Of a stretch of DNA of 64,000 bases, positions 8,369 to 17,786 are shown one piece after another. Position 1 is the first letter of the stretch, and each line of letters opens with the position of its first letter. This DNA comes from Tautonia plasticadhaerens. GTDB taxonomy: Bacteria > Planctomycetota > Planctomycetia > Isosphaerales > Isosphaeraceae. Position numbers and translations under genes: made by a program. Location: assembly GCF_007752535.1 (NCBI RefSeq), contig NZ_CP036426.1, positions 2,542,001 to 2,606,000 of the forward strand, written 5' to 3'. The notes under the pieces are model-generated. The model was not told the DNA's origin and made no database searches. It was given only the letters and a program-made list of their open reading frames with translations.

Positions 8369-9649
8369 TCAAACCAGCTCGCTGATCGCCGAGCCGCCGT
8401 CGACGATCTTCATGGGCCGGCCGAGCGGGGTGGTGTACTCGGTGTCGACGTTGATCCCCAGCGCGGTGCACATGGTGGCGATCAGGTCCATGACGCCGAC
8501 CTGGCGGTCGACCACGTCGATGCCGTCGGGGTCGGTGGCGCCGACGACCTGGCCGCCCTTGATCCCGGCGCCGCCGAGGACCACCGACCAGCTCCTCGGC
8601 CAGTGGTCCCGGCCGCCGTTCTGGTTGATCCGGGGGGTGCGGCCGAATTCTCCCATCCAGACGACCAGGGTGTCGTCCAGCAGGCCGAGCCGCGCGAGGT
8701 CGGCGACGAGGGTTCCCATGCCCTGGTCCAGCTCGGGGAGCCGTTGCTCCCGGAGGGTCCGGAAGATGTCGTCGTGGTTGTCCCAGCCCCCGAGGCCGAC
8801 CTCGGCGAACGTCACCCCGGCCTGGACCAGCCGGCGGGCCATCAGGCAGCCGGCGCCGAAGCCGTTGCGGCCGTAGGCGTCCCGGACGGCGTCGGGCTCC
8901 TCGTCGAGCTTGAAGGCCCGGGTGTACGAAGAGTTCATCATCTTCAGGGTCTTGCCGTAGATATCCCGATGTCCCTTGGCGGCGACGCCCCGGTTCTGGC
9001 CGATGAAGCGGTCCTCGACCAGGCCGAGCATCTGGATCCGGCGGTTCATCCGGGCGGCGTCGACGGCGGGGCGGAGGTTCTCGATCCGGCCGTTCGGGTT
9101 GTTCACCACGAACGGGGCGTGGGCCATGCCGAGGAACCCGGCCGACTCCCCGGGCCGGTTGATCGAGACGACGTGAGGGAGGGGAAATTCGTCGCCGAGC
9201 TGGGAGCCCAGCTCGAACGAGCAGACCGAGCCGAGGCTCGGGTGCACCACCGTCGGGTTCGGCTGGTAGCCGGTGTGCATCAGGTAGGTGCCGCGGTCGT
9301 GGTTCCCCTCGCTGGTGGAGAGCGACCGGACGATGCTCAGGTGGTGCATCTGCCGGGCGACGGTCGGCAGGTGCTCGCTGATCCTCACGCCGGGGGCGCT
9401 GGTGTCGATCGGCTTGAACTCGCCGCCGTTGCGGGGGCTCTCGGGCTTCAGGTCCCAGGTGTCGAGCTGGCTGGGCCCGCCCCCCATCCAGAGCAGGATG
9501 CAGCGCTTCTGGGTCTTGCGGAGCTGCTGGGCGTTGGCCCGAAGGGCGCCGAGGAAGCTGGCCGCGGGCAGGCTCAGCGACGTGGCGGCCAGGTGCCCGA
9601 GGAAGTGACGGCGGGACATGCCCCGAGGGGCCTGAAGGCGGTCGAACAT
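8369..9649 (-). CDS. DUF1501 secreted protein (sulfatase-like fold)
   Basis: 426 residues. A Tat-type leader (SRRHFLGHLAATSLSLPAAS) is followed by CILLWMGGGPSQLDTWDLKP, the hallmark of DUF1501, and by VVWMGEFGRTPRINQNGGRD near the C-terminus. The fold is related to alkaline phosphatase/sulfatase enzymes, but the substrate is unknown. In planctomycetes it is nearly always paired with a DUF1549/DUF1553 gene, as here 46 bases downstream of 9696, so the two are probably co-transcribed. An IS4-type element ends about 5 bases after its stop without breaking the gene. Confidence 0.9.
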   Translation of the reverse strand: MFDRLQAPRGMSRRHFLGHLAATSLSLPAASFLGALRANAQQLRKTQKRCILLWMGGGPSQLDTWDLKPESPRNGGEFKPIDTSAPGVRISEHLPTVARQMHHLSIVRSLSTSEGNHDRGTYLMHTGYQPNPTVVHPSLGSVCSFELGSQLGDEFPLPHVVSINRPGESAGFLGMAHAPFVVNNPNGRIENLRPAVDAARMNRRIQMLGLVEDRFIGQNRGVAAKGHRDIYGKTLKMMNSSYTRAFKLDEEPDAVRDAYGRNGFGAGCLMARRLVQAGVTFAEVGLGGWDNHDDIFRTLREQRLPELDQGMGTLVADLARLGLLDDTLVVWMGEFGRTPRINQNGGRDHWPRSWSVVLGGAGIKGGQVVGATDPDGIDVVDRQVGVMDLIATMCTALGINVDTEYTTPLGRPMKIVDGGSAISELV

Positions 9650-9695
9650 CGGTCGAGTCCTCCCCCCGGCCGCCCGGGGCGTCGGGTCGGGGCGA

Positions 9696-11321
9696 TCAAT
9701 GGTTCAGGACGAATTCGTTCGAATTCAGCAGCGCCCAGAAGATGTCCTCCATGACCGCGACCCCGTCCGGGCCCTGCCGCAGCATCGCCTGGGCGGCGGC
9801 GGCCTCCGTGCTGCTCGGCGGTCGGCTCAGGGCGGCGAGATAGAGCCGGTCGACGACGAAGTCGGCCGAGGCCCCCCGCCTCCTCGCCTCGTCGAGCAAG
9901 TCTTTCAGGAAGCTGCCCGGCGTGCAACTGGTGGCCTCGGTGATCAGGTCGCCGTTCATCATCATCAGGGCCTGGGGGATGGTGCCCTGGAAGCTCGTCC
10001 CCTCGTTCACCTCGTCGTTGGAGAAGGTGAAGGTGAACTGGCGGAGCCAGCGGTCCCGGCGGGCGTCGGAGTCCCCCCCGGCCCCGGACTGATGGGCCTG
10101 GGTGGCGGTCAGCAGCGACTCGAACAGTTGCTCCGGCGTCAGGGGCTTCAGCGCCATGTGGCTGAAATACGTCTCGTCCCGCTCGTTGTCCGGGGTCCGG
10201 ACGCTGGAGAGGTGGTACGCCCGGCTGGAGGTGATCCGGCGGATGAGCTGCTTGATGTCATAGCCCGACGCCTCGAAGTCGGCGGCGAGGTGGTCGAGCA
10301 GCTCGGGGTTGCTGGGCGGGTTGTGGTCGCCGAAGTCGTCGATCGGGTGGACGATCCCACGGCCCATCAGGTGGCCCCACATCCGGTTGACGAAGGCCCT
10401 CGCGAACTGGTCGTTGCCCGGCTCGGTGACGAAGGTCCCCAGCTCCTTGCGGCGGTCGGCGTCGGTTCCCTGGCTGATCTTCCGGCCGTCGAGGTAGGTG
10501 GGGAAGGCGATCCGGATGGTGCCGTCGCGGCGATCGAAGCGGGCGAAGGCGTCGGTCGGGTCGTCGAACAGCTCGTAATAGGCCGTCTCCTCGGCCCCGC
10601 CGGCGCCGACCCGGCCGACCTCGCGGGTGCGGACGCCCCGGAAGAAGGCGTTGATCCCCCAGAAGTCGGCCTGCTTCCAGTCGTTCGAGGGGTGGTCGTG
10701 GCACTGGGTGCACTGGATCTGCTGGCCGAGGAAGACCCGGGTGGTGACCGACGTCAGCGGGACGGCGTCGAACTCCAGGTGGGCCATCGCGAAGTTGGTG
10801 GCGCCGTTCTCGGCGGTGTTCGGGCCGGTGGCGGTGATCAGCTCCCGGGCGATCTCGTCCCAGGGCTTGTTGGCGGCGAACTGCGTCCGCAGCCAGGCCC
10901 GGAGCGCGGGCCGGTCGACCGAATTCCCCTGGTCCCCCCGGCCGATAAGAGCGACGCTCCAAAGGTTGCCGAAGTGCCGGGCGTAGTCGGGGTGGTCGAG
11001 TAGGTAGGAGACGAGTTTGGCCCGCTTGCCCGGATCCGAGCCGTCGAGGAAGCCCCTGGCCTCCTCCAGGGACGGGATCCGGCCCACGAGGTCGAGGTAC
11101 GCCCGGCGCAGGAATTCGCCGTCCGGGGCCAGCGAGGAGGGGGAGACGCCGGCCGCCTCCCAGCCCTCCCGGACCAGCCGGTCGACGGCGGACGTCGGGG
11201 GATCGGCCGGGCCCTCGTCGGCCGGGCTCGACGCGCCGAGCCCGAGCGCCAGCGCGGCCGCCAGCGAGGCCGGGAGGCGGCCGCCCGGGGACATCGATCG
11301 CACCAATCGGCTCGTCGTCAT
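9696..11321 (-). CDS. DUF1549/DUF1553 secreted protein
   Basis: I chose the ATG at 11319-11321 (MTTSRLVRSMSPGG, then a hydrophobic leader ASLAAALALGLGAS). The frame stays open 24 codons further upstream, but the extension is arginine/serine-rich. DUF1549 occupies the N-terminal half (DGEFLRRAYLDLVGRIPSLE; QCTQCHDHPSNDW, a CxxCH heme-like motif). DUF1553 occupies the C-terminal half (FVNRMWGHLMGRGIVHPIDD). These planctomycete proteins are associated with cytochrome-like secreted complexes of unknown substrate. Followed by the DUF1501 gene; a good promoter lies 80-110 bases upstream. Confidence 0.88.
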   Translation of the reverse strand: MTTSRLVRSMSPGGRLPASLAAALALGLGASSPADEGPADPPTSAVDRLVREGWEAAGVSPSSLAPDGEFLRRAYLDLVGRIPSLEEARGFLDGSDPGKRAKLVSYLLDHPDYARHFGNLWSVALIGRGDQGNSVDRPALRAWLRTQFAANKPWDEIARELITATGPNTAENGATNFAMAHLEFDAVPLTSVTTRVFLGQQIQCTQCHDHPSNDWKQADFWGINAFFRGVRTREVGRVGAGGAEETAYYELFDDPTDAFARFDRRDGTIRIAFPTYLDGRKISQGTDADRRKELGTFVTEPGNDQFARAFVNRMWGHLMGRGIVHPIDDFGDHNPPSNPELLDHLAADFEASGYDIKQLIRRITSSRAYHLSSVRTPDNERDETYFSHMALKPLTPEQLFESLLTATQAHQSGAGGDSDARRDRWLRQFTFTFSNDEVNEGTSFQGTIPQALMMMNGDLITEATSCTPGSFLKDLLDEARRRGASADFVVDRLYLAALSRPPSSTEAAAAQAMLRQGPDGVAVMEDIFWALLNSNEFVLNH

Positions 11322-11667
11322 GGCGTGCACTCCTCCGCCCTCCCGAGCCGATCCCGGCGGGTGGGCCGAACGTGGCGACGATCGACTCGGCATCTGAAGC
11401 AGGATAAGGCGACCCGGGACGGCCGGTCAAACCGGTCGAGGCAGGGCGAGGGGACGTGCTTCGACCTCGGGGGCCGGGCGGAGACGATCGCGGGGAGGCG
11501 CAACGCTCCCCTGCCATTCTACGCGAGGATCGACCACGCGTGACCCGTTTCGCTCATCCGGGGATGGATCCGGCGGCCGGGCCGGTCCGCCGGGTGTCGA
11601 GGCCCCCGCCCGGGCCGTCCCCCGATCGCCGGGGGCCCGCCGGGGGATCATCGGGGCGAGGCGGCGG
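11322..11667. other. Intergenic stretch, promoter only
   Basis: Apart from the promoter-like pair at 11402-11430, no gene, repeat or RNA feature stands out in these 346 bases. No hairpin followed by a T-run was noticed after the ABC transporter stop (11668). Confidence 0.5.
11402..11430 (-). promoter_or_regulatory. Sigma70-like promoter for the DUF1549/1553-DUF1501 pair
   Basis: Minus-strand TTGACC (11425-11430), 17-bp spacer, TTATCC (11402-11407), or TATCCT with an 18-bp spacer. The predicted start near 11394 gives a leader of about 73 bases before the ATG at 11321. Confidence 0.55.
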
Positions 11668-13899
11668 TCAGGCGCTCTCCCGGTGGTATTGCAGCTCGAT
11701 GAGGCGTCGGAACAGGTCGGAGCCCCGGCTCAGCTCCGCCTCGGTGCCGACCGCCTCGATCCTCCCCTCGTTCATCAGGACGATCCGGTCGGCGAACTGG
11801 AGCGAGCCGAGGTTGTGGGTGATCAGGAAGGTGGTCCGACCCCGGGAGAACTCCTCAATGGCCCTCCGGATCAGGGCCTCGTCCTGGATGTCGACGGCGC
11901 TGGTCGCCTCGTCGAGGATGAGGATCGCCGGATCCCGGAGCATCGCCCGGGCCAGGGCGATCCGCTGCCGCTGGCCGCCGGAGAGGCCCGCGCCCCGCTC
12001 GCCGATCATCGTGTCGTAGCCCTCGGGCATGCTCGCGATGAACTGGTGGGCGTAGGCCCGTCGGGCGGCCTCCTCGATCTGCGAGCGGCTGGCGAACGGG
12101 CTGCCGTAGGAGATGTTGTTGGCGATCGAGTCCTCGAAGAGGATCGTCTCCTGGATCACCATGCCGATCTGCATCCGGAGGCTCCGCAGCGAGACCTCCC
12201 GCAGGTCGCGGCCGTCGATCCGGATCGTCCCCCGTTGCACGTCGTAGAACCGGGGCAGCAGGTTCATCAGGGTCGACTTGCCGCAGCCGTTCGGGCCGAC
12301 CAGGGCGATCGTCTCGCCGTGCCGGACCTCCAGGTCCAGGCCCCGGAGGACCGTCGCCCGGTCGTCGTAGGAGAAGTGGACGTCCTCGAAGTCGATCCGC
12401 ATCCGGTGCCGGGGCATCCGGACGGCCCCCGGCCGGTCGATCACCACCGGCTCCCGGTCCATCAGCGAGCAGATGCGGTCCGAGGCCGCCGCCGCCCGCT
12501 GGATCTTCGAGTGCACCGTCGAGAGCTTCCGGAGCGGGTCGGAGACGCCGGCGAGCATGACGTAGAGGGTCAACAATTGCTCGATCGTCATCGGGTCCGA
12601 GGCCAGCTGGATCCGCATCGGCCCCAGTTGCAGCGAGGTCGACTCCCGGAGCACCAGGTACGCCCCCGACATCAGGGCGATCGACACCGTCGACAGGGCC
12701 AGCAGCTCCAGCACGGGGTCGCTCATCGCCTCGATCGTCGCCACCCGCACCCGCTTCTTGTAGAGCGCCTTGGACTCCAGGTAGAACCGCCGGCGCTCCC
12801 GGCGCTCCATCGTGTAGGCCTTGACCAGCTTGATCCCCTGGAACGTCTCCTGGAGGATCTTGTAGATGTTCGACATGCTCTCCAGGGACCGCCGGATGGC
12901 CCGCTTCATCAGCTTGCCGACGCGGACGGTGGTCATCGCCGAGACGGGCACCAGCACCAGCGCCAGCAACGTCAGCCGCCAGTTCAGCCAGAGCGCCCCG
13001 CCGAGGCAGGCGAGGATCCGCAGTGGCTCCCGGACCACCTTGCTCAGCAGCACGACGAGCCCCTGGCTCACCGAGTCGAGGTCGCTGGTGAACCGGGCCA
13101 TCAGGTCGGCCGTCCCCTGCTGGCCGAAGCTGCCGAGGTCCAGGGCGAGCGTCCGGCGGAAGAACCGCTTGCGGATGTCGAAGATCGACAGCTGCATGAT
13201 GTTCGCCACCAGGTATTCCTGGCCGAACATGAAGACGCCCTTGATCGCCACGCCGACCATGACGATCCCGAGCAGGACGGCGAGCGTCCGGAAGTTGTCC
13301 TCCGGGAGCCAGCGGTCGGCCAGGGGCGCCGCGATTCGGAAGCGGGACTCCCAGCGGAGGGCCCCCTTGAGCTCCCCGCGCCAGGATCGCCCCCGGCGGT
13401 CGAGCGCAGAGGGGCCGCCTTCCTCGAGCAGACGGGAGGCGGACCCTAGCTCGTCGAAGCGTGCCTCGGCGACCCGGTAGGCGCGCTCCAGCTCCAGGTA
13501 GCGTTCGTGCCGCTCCGCGGGGATCGGCGGGCGCTTGCCGACGGACGTGGCGTGGAACTCCTCGGGGACCTCCTCGAAGTAGCTGTTCCAGGCATGCTGA
13601 TACGCCGCCTTGATCCCCTCCACGTACGCCTCGGGCACCCCGTCGTCGCCGTGGCTCCGGACGACCGCGAGCTCGGCCAGCCGTGCGCGCAACGCGTCCG
13701 CCTCGGTCTCGTGCAGCTCGATCTGGTCGGAGACCCAGCCCTGGACGTTCTCGCCCCCGAGCAGGATCTTCAGCAGCGGGAAGACGGCGCCCAGCTCCGA
13801 GAACCAGAGCAGCGCCACCATCACCGCGCAGCCGAGCGACAGGGCGAACCGGCCCCGGTAGGGCCAGGCGAACCGCACGAGACGGGCGAAATTCTTCAT
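11668..13899 (-). CDS. ABC exporter, fused membrane and ATPase domains
   Basis: 743 residues from the ATG at 13897-13899 (MKNFARLVRFAWPYRGRF); longer upstream frames lack a membrane-protein look. Six-helix ABC membrane domain in the N-terminal 470 residues, ATPase after about 500. Walker A is GPNGCGKST (near 535), signature LSGGQRQRIALARAM (near 638), Walker B ILILDEATSAVD and the H-loop LITHNLG. A charged segment of about 150 residues (roughly 50-200) lies between the first and second membrane helices, unusual for lipid A/MsbA-type exporters. It closes a minus-strand run after three HlyD-type genes and probably exports their substrate; the substrate is unknown. Confidence 0.85.
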   Translation of the reverse strand: MKNFARLVRFAWPYRGRFALSLGCAVMVALLWFSELGAVFPLLKILLGGENVQGWVSDQIELHETEADALRARLAELAVVRSHGDDGVPEAYVEGIKAAYQHAWNSYFEEVPEEFHATSVGKRPPIPAERHERYLELERAYRVAEARFDELGSASRLLEEGGPSALDRRGRSWRGELKGALRWESRFRIAAPLADRWLPEDNFRTLAVLLGIVMVGVAIKGVFMFGQEYLVANIMQLSIFDIRKRFFRRTLALDLGSFGQQGTADLMARFTSDLDSVSQGLVVLLSKVVREPLRILACLGGALWLNWRLTLLALVLVPVSAMTTVRVGKLMKRAIRRSLESMSNIYKILQETFQGIKLVKAYTMERRERRRFYLESKALYKKRVRVATIEAMSDPVLELLALSTVSIALMSGAYLVLRESTSLQLGPMRIQLASDPMTIEQLLTLYVMLAGVSDPLRKLSTVHSKIQRAAAASDRICSLMDREPVVIDRPGAVRMPRHRMRIDFEDVHFSYDDRATVLRGLDLEVRHGETIALVGPNGCGKSTLMNLLPRFYDVQRGTIRIDGRDLREVSLRSLRMQIGMVIQETILFEDSIANNISYGSPFASRSQIEEAARRAYAHQFIASMPEGYDTMIGERGAGLSGGQRQRIALARAMLRDPAILILDEATSAVDIQDEALIRRAIEEFSRGRTTFLITHNLGSLQFADRIVLMNEGRIEAVGTEAELSRGSDLFRRLIELQYHRESA

Positions 13900-14083
13900 G
13901 TGTTGGCCAGGACCGACGACGTGGGACCCGAGGGCATCCGTGCCATCCCCGCTCCGGGACGCGGCGCGGTCGACCACGCGCGGGAGGGGGTCAGGGTTAC
14001 GGGCAGGTGTACCATCGCCCGCCCGGACTGGCAAGCCGAGTCCGGGCGGGAATCCCGAGGTCCCGGGACGGATTCGGATCTCG

Positions 14084-14165
14084 CGCGGAGGCGCAGGGAC
14101 GCGGCGGAGAGGGGACAGGAGATCGGATCTCCCTACCCTCTCCGCCGCGTCCCTGCGCCTCCGCG
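14084..14165. repeat. Palindromic repeat, 30-bp arms
   Basis: 14084-14113 and 14136-14165 are perfect complements (core GGCGCAGGGACGCGGCGGAG) with a 22-base loop. A related but imperfect arrangement of the CGCAGGGACGCGGAG word appears at 28381-28521, so this looks like a dispersed family. It lies between the M50 and ABC genes and could also terminate or attenuate transcription. Confidence 0.8.
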
Positions 14166-14187
14166 TGGGAGCCCCCTGCCGCTCCGA

Positions 14188-16422
14188 TCAGAGCACGAAG
14201 CGGAAGGTCTTGGTGATGGTCCGCCAGAGCCACCAGCCGAGGGTGGCGGTGCCGCCGTCGATCTTGGCCATGCCGCGCTGGCCGGGCTGCAGGGCGAGGT
14301 CGGCGTTGTCGATCGGGATGATCACCTCGTAGACGGTCGTCAGCGGCACGGCGCCGCCGGTCTCCTGGTCGGGCTTGGTGGCGATCTCGCCGCCGGCCAT
14401 GTTGGAGAGCTCCGGCGGGATCTCCTGACGGTTGCGGCGGGCGATCTCCTCGACCCGGGAGATGATCGTCTCCCGGGACCGGCCGTAGATCTTCACCCAG
14501 GCGGTGGGCGGGGTGCCGTCGTAGCCGTGCTTGATGAGGTCGATGTCCGACTGGTCGATCAGCAGGTGGGCCTCCAGCGCCTTGGGGTCGCCGATCTCGC
14601 AGAACAGCTCGCCGGGCTGGAGCCACTTCCCGGTGACCTCCCGGTTGGGCACGCCCATGGCGATGCCGTCCCGGCCGGCGGTGAGGACCAGCTTGCCGCG
14701 CTGGTCGATCGCCACGTCGAGCTTCGGCTGGAGGTCCTGCTGGATCATCTCCACCGTCTCGACGTGGAGGGCCCGGTTCAGCGGCCCCTGGTCGCCGCCG
14801 GAGCTGGTCTGGTCGTAGACGAGGGCCTTGACCTCGTTGACCTGGATCTCGGTGCCCAGCTCATTGACCTCCCGGAGCAGGTCCAGGTTGCTCAGCCGGG
14901 CGATCACCGTGCCGGGGGTGCCGTCGGGGCGGGGCCCCTCGACCGGCTGGTTGTCCCGGACGTCGATCGAGACGAGCCGGCCGGGGACTTCGACGTAGAT
15001 CCGCTCCGGCTTGGCCGGCGTCAGGACCAGGGTGCCCTTGACCCGCAGCGGCGTCGGGATCAGCAGGATCCCCGCGATCACCGCCGCCGCCCCGGCGAAG
15101 CACAACGCCGCTCGGACCTTCTTCACTTTACGCATCCTCCCGGGTTGGCGGACGAACTTGAACATCTTCGTGAGCGGCATGAGCAGCAGGGGCACCAGCG
15201 CACCCATGGCGAGGAAGGCGCTGATGATCCGGAGCTTCTCCGGCAGGAAGTGGTACAGGAAGAAGATGATGCTGAAGGTGATGACCCACCGGTACACGTA
15301 CGACGCCACGGCGTAGGTCACGAACAGCGTCCGACGCGACCGGGGCATGTAGCTCTGGACCGGCACCTCCAGCCCGAGGACCTTCTCCTGGAACAGGTAG
15401 GCGAAGAACTGGGTCGACTTGATCCGGAGGTTGGGGATCTCCAGGTAGTCCGACGTGACGTAGTAGCCGTCGTACCGCAGCAGCGGGTTGGCGTTGAAGA
15501 GGATCGTGTTCACCGAGCAGATGAACATCGTCGAGAGCATCAGGCTGTTGAACAGCCCCGGCTGGGTGTTCCACCAGACGAAGGTGGCCACCGCCGCCAG
15601 GAAGCACTCGACGTAGATCCCCGCCGCCGCGATCCAGATCCGCTTCCACTTGTTCGGCAGCAGCCAGCTGTCCGTCACGTCGCAATAAAGCGCGGGGGTG
15701 AGCACGAGGAAGAGCATGCCCATCTCGTGGACTTCCGAGCCGTAGTGCTTGGCCGTCAGCCCGTGGCCGAACTCGTGGATGATCTTGATGATCGCCAGGG
15801 AGAGCCAGAGCGACGGCAGCGTCCGCCAGTTGAAGAAGCTCTCGAAGGTGGGCAGCTTGGTGGTGAACGTGTCCCACTGGGCGAAGATCAGCGTCATGGC
15901 CGCGAGCATCAGCCCGAGGCTGAAGACGACGAAGTAAGAGGTGAAGATCCACCGGAAGTACGGGTACATCCAGGTGAGCAGCTTCTCGGGGTCGATCACC
16001 GGGATCTTGATGTACAGGATGTTCGCCGCGCCCTGCATCACCTTCTTCCAGCGGTTCTTCCGCTTCCGCTTCACCAGCGCCTTGGCCTGGTCGGGGGTGT
16101 CGACCAGCACCAGGCTGGCCTCGTGCAGCTGGGCGACGAACCGGAGCAGGTCCTCGACGGTGATCGTCTGGGGGCGGTACTTCCGCTCGAAGGCCCGCTT
16201 GATGTCCTGGAGCGTCTTCTTGCCGTCCAGCTCCTGGAGCAGGAAGTACTCCTCGGCCTTGAACCGGAAGTACTTCAGCGCGATCGGGTCCTTGATGACG
16301 TAGTGCGTCACCCCCTCGTACGGCACCGGCTGGACGACCAGGTCGGGCCGGAGTCGGGCCGTGAGGTACTCGGCGGCCTGGCCGGCGGGCACCGAACCGG
16401 GTGTGGATGGGTCTCTCAGCAT
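14188..16422 (-). CDS. PqqD-like / M50 metalloprotease / HlyD fusion protein
   Basis: 744 residues. The N-terminus (about 25-110) resembles a PqqD-like peptide-binding winged helix (YVIKDPIALKYFRFKAEEYF, then LDGKKTLQDI). A polytopic membrane region follows with the zinc motif HEFGH (216-220) and a downstream NANPLLRYDGYY motif, as in site-2-protease/SpoIVFB-like M50 enzymes. The C-terminal third after about 445 is a periplasmic HlyD/lipoyl-like arm (PLRVKGTLVLTPAKPERIYV). This PqqD-M50-HlyD order is seen in peptide export and processing systems. It follows a HlyD gene and precedes an ABC exporter on the same strand, so I infer a joint export role. Confidence 0.8.
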   Translation of the reverse strand: MLRDPSTPGSVPAGQAAEYLTARLRPDLVVQPVPYEGVTHYVIKDPIALKYFRFKAEEYFLLQELDGKKTLQDIKRAFERKYRPQTITVEDLLRFVAQLHEASLVLVDTPDQAKALVKRKRKNRWKKVMQGAANILYIKIPVIDPEKLLTWMYPYFRWIFTSYFVVFSLGLMLAAMTLIFAQWDTFTTKLPTFESFFNWRTLPSLWLSLAIIKIIHEFGHGLTAKHYGSEVHEMGMLFLVLTPALYCDVTDSWLLPNKWKRIWIAAAGIYVECFLAAVATFVWWNTQPGLFNSLMLSTMFICSVNTILFNANPLLRYDGYYVTSDYLEIPNLRIKSTQFFAYLFQEKVLGLEVPVQSYMPRSRRTLFVTYAVASYVYRWVITFSIIFFLYHFLPEKLRIISAFLAMGALVPLLLMPLTKMFKFVRQPGRMRKVKKVRAALCFAGAAAVIAGILLIPTPLRVKGTLVLTPAKPERIYVEVPGRLVSIDVRDNQPVEGPRPDGTPGTVIARLSNLDLLREVNELGTEIQVNEVKALVYDQTSSGGDQGPLNRALHVETVEMIQQDLQPKLDVAIDQRGKLVLTAGRDGIAMGVPNREVTGKWLQPGELFCEIGDPKALEAHLLIDQSDIDLIKHGYDGTPPTAWVKIYGRSRETIISRVEEIARRNRQEIPPELSNMAGGEIATKPDQETGGAVPLTTVYEVIIPIDNADLALQPGQRGMAKIDGGTATLGWWLWRTITKTFRFVL

Positions 16423-16491
16423 CGGGGGGCGGCCCTTCTCGGGTCGATCGCGGGTCGAGGCGAGCGGGTTGGGTCAGGTCGCTTCGCGTCC

Positions 16492-16620
16492 CCCTCTCCC
16501 CGCTTGTGGGGAGAGGGTTGGGGTGAGGGGTCTTCGAGGATTCGCCGGACCTTGTATCGTCGTCCGGCCCCCCCTCACCCGGGCTGCGCCCACCCTCTCC
16601 CCCGCGGACGGGGGCGAGGG
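16492..16620. repeat. REP-like palindromic element
   Basis: CCCTCTCCCC, a 6-base loop and GGGGAGAGGG (16492-16517) form a hairpin. TTGGGGTGAGGGG (16518-16530) is answered by CCCCTCACCC from about 16571, and CCACCCTCTCCCCC follows. This compound palindrome resembles a widespread intergenic repeat of GC-rich bacteria. It lies upstream of the M50 gene. Confidence 0.7.
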
Positions 16621-16700
16621 TCGAAGTCTCTATGCTTCTCCCCATCGGTGGGGCGAGGGATCGAGTCGGGGCATCGGGCGGCGTCGCGTCCCGGGGCAGG

Positions 16701-17714
16701 TCACTGCGCGGCGGGCGTCGACAGCTCCCGTCGGCCGAGCACCGGGGGCTGCGGGGCCGGCTCGGGGGCGAGCTGGAGCATGTCCTCGGGGGGGGCGGGC
16801 ACGAGGTTCGGATCCTCGGTCAGGTAGACCAGGATGTTGGCCTTGTGGCCGACCCGGAGGTCCTTCTCGGTGTTGTTGATGATGTCGGCCTTCACCAGCA
16901 CCTCGGCCCGGCCCCGGGCGGGGGCGAGCTCGCGGCCGATGTAGACGACCTTGCCCCGGAACCGCTTCTGCTCGATCGGCACCTGGGCCCCGTCGACCAC
17001 CGGGCTGAGGTCGACGACCATCCCCTTGCGGAGCTGGTAGACGGCCTCCAGCGGGACGTAGCCGTAGAAGCGGACGCGGTCGGTCCGGGCGACCTGGACG
17101 ATCGGCTCCATCGCCTGCACCGCCTCGCCCGGGTACTTGATCTGCTCCAGGACCTCGCCGTCGAAGGGGGCGAGGATGTTGTGCTCGGCGACGGCCTCAT
17201 TGGCCATCTCCAGCTCCTGGGCGGCCTGCTCGAGCTTGGCCACCTCCTCGCTCACCCGGGCGTCGGCCACCCGGTACTGGGCCTGCTTCAGCTCGTATTC
17301 CTCGGCCGAGATGATGTCCCGGATCGCGCCGTTGCGGAGCCGCTCGGCCCGCGCCATGTTGGCCCGGGCCACCTCCTTCTCGGCCTGGGCCATGTTCAGG
17401 GCCGACTGGTCCTCGGCCATCATCTCGGTCTTCTTGTAGGCCAGCTCGGCCATCTCGGCGTCGAGGTAGGCGACCAGGTCGCCCTTCTTGATCTCGGCCC
17501 CGATGCTCTTCTCGATGTGCTCGAGGATCCCCTCGCGCTTGGCGGCCAGGGCGGCCCGCTCGATCCACTCGATGTTGCCGGGGATCATCAGGGTCTGCAC
17601 CTGCGTGCCCGACGGGGCCGCCGGGGGCTGCTGGGCCGGGGCGCGGCCGGGGGCGCCCAGGGTCGCCAGCATCGCGGCGGCGAGGGTCGCCTTGGTGGTC
17701 GATCGCATCTTCAT
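16701..17714 (-). CDS. HlyD/RND-type periplasmic adaptor
   Basis: 337 residues. A signal peptide (MKMRSTTKATLAAAMLATLG...RAPAQQ) is followed by a lipoyl-like half (EGILEHIEKSIGAEIKKGDL) and a coiled-coil hairpin (about 85-175: EDQSALNMAQAEKEVARANM). The second lipoyl half comes next (ILAPFDGEVLEQIKYPGEAV), then a beta-barrel domain and a Pro-rich tail. Such adaptors bridge an inner-membrane pump to the outer envelope. It lies 72 bases after the GAF-HlyD gene and upstream of the M50 gene, so an operon is likely. No outer-membrane factor is encoded nearby. Confidence 0.85.
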   Translation of the reverse strand: MKMRSTTKATLAAAMLATLGAPGRAPAQQPPAAPSGTQVQTLMIPGNIEWIERAALAAKREGILEHIEKSIGAEIKKGDLVAYLDAEMAELAYKKTEMMAEDQSALNMAQAEKEVARANMARAERLRNGAIRDIISAEEYELKQAQYRVADARVSEEVAKLEQAAQELEMANEAVAEHNILAPFDGEVLEQIKYPGEAVQAMEPIVQVARTDRVRFYGYVPLEAVYQLRKGMVVDLSPVVDGAQVPIEQKRFRGKVVYIGRELAPARGRAEVLVKADIINNTEKDLRVGHKANILVYLTEDPNLVPAPPEDMLQLAPEPAPQPPVLGRRELSTPAAQ

Positions 17715-17786
17715 CGGTCTGGTCTCCGCCGGGAGTGCCCGATTGGCTGGTTAATCACGTCAAGGTCGGGATGCCGCCCGGCCGGC

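Noticed and set aside
13507-16827. Plus-strand open frame of about 1,100 codons
   Set aside because: It lies opposite the ABC and M50 genes. Its translation is His/Asp/Arg/Pro/Leu-rich without domains, a shadow produced by the GC-rich third codon positions.
17715-17786. Promoter with TTGACG before the HlyD adaptor gene
   Set aside because: No -10 box at a suitable distance; read-through from the GAF-HlyD gene is simpler.
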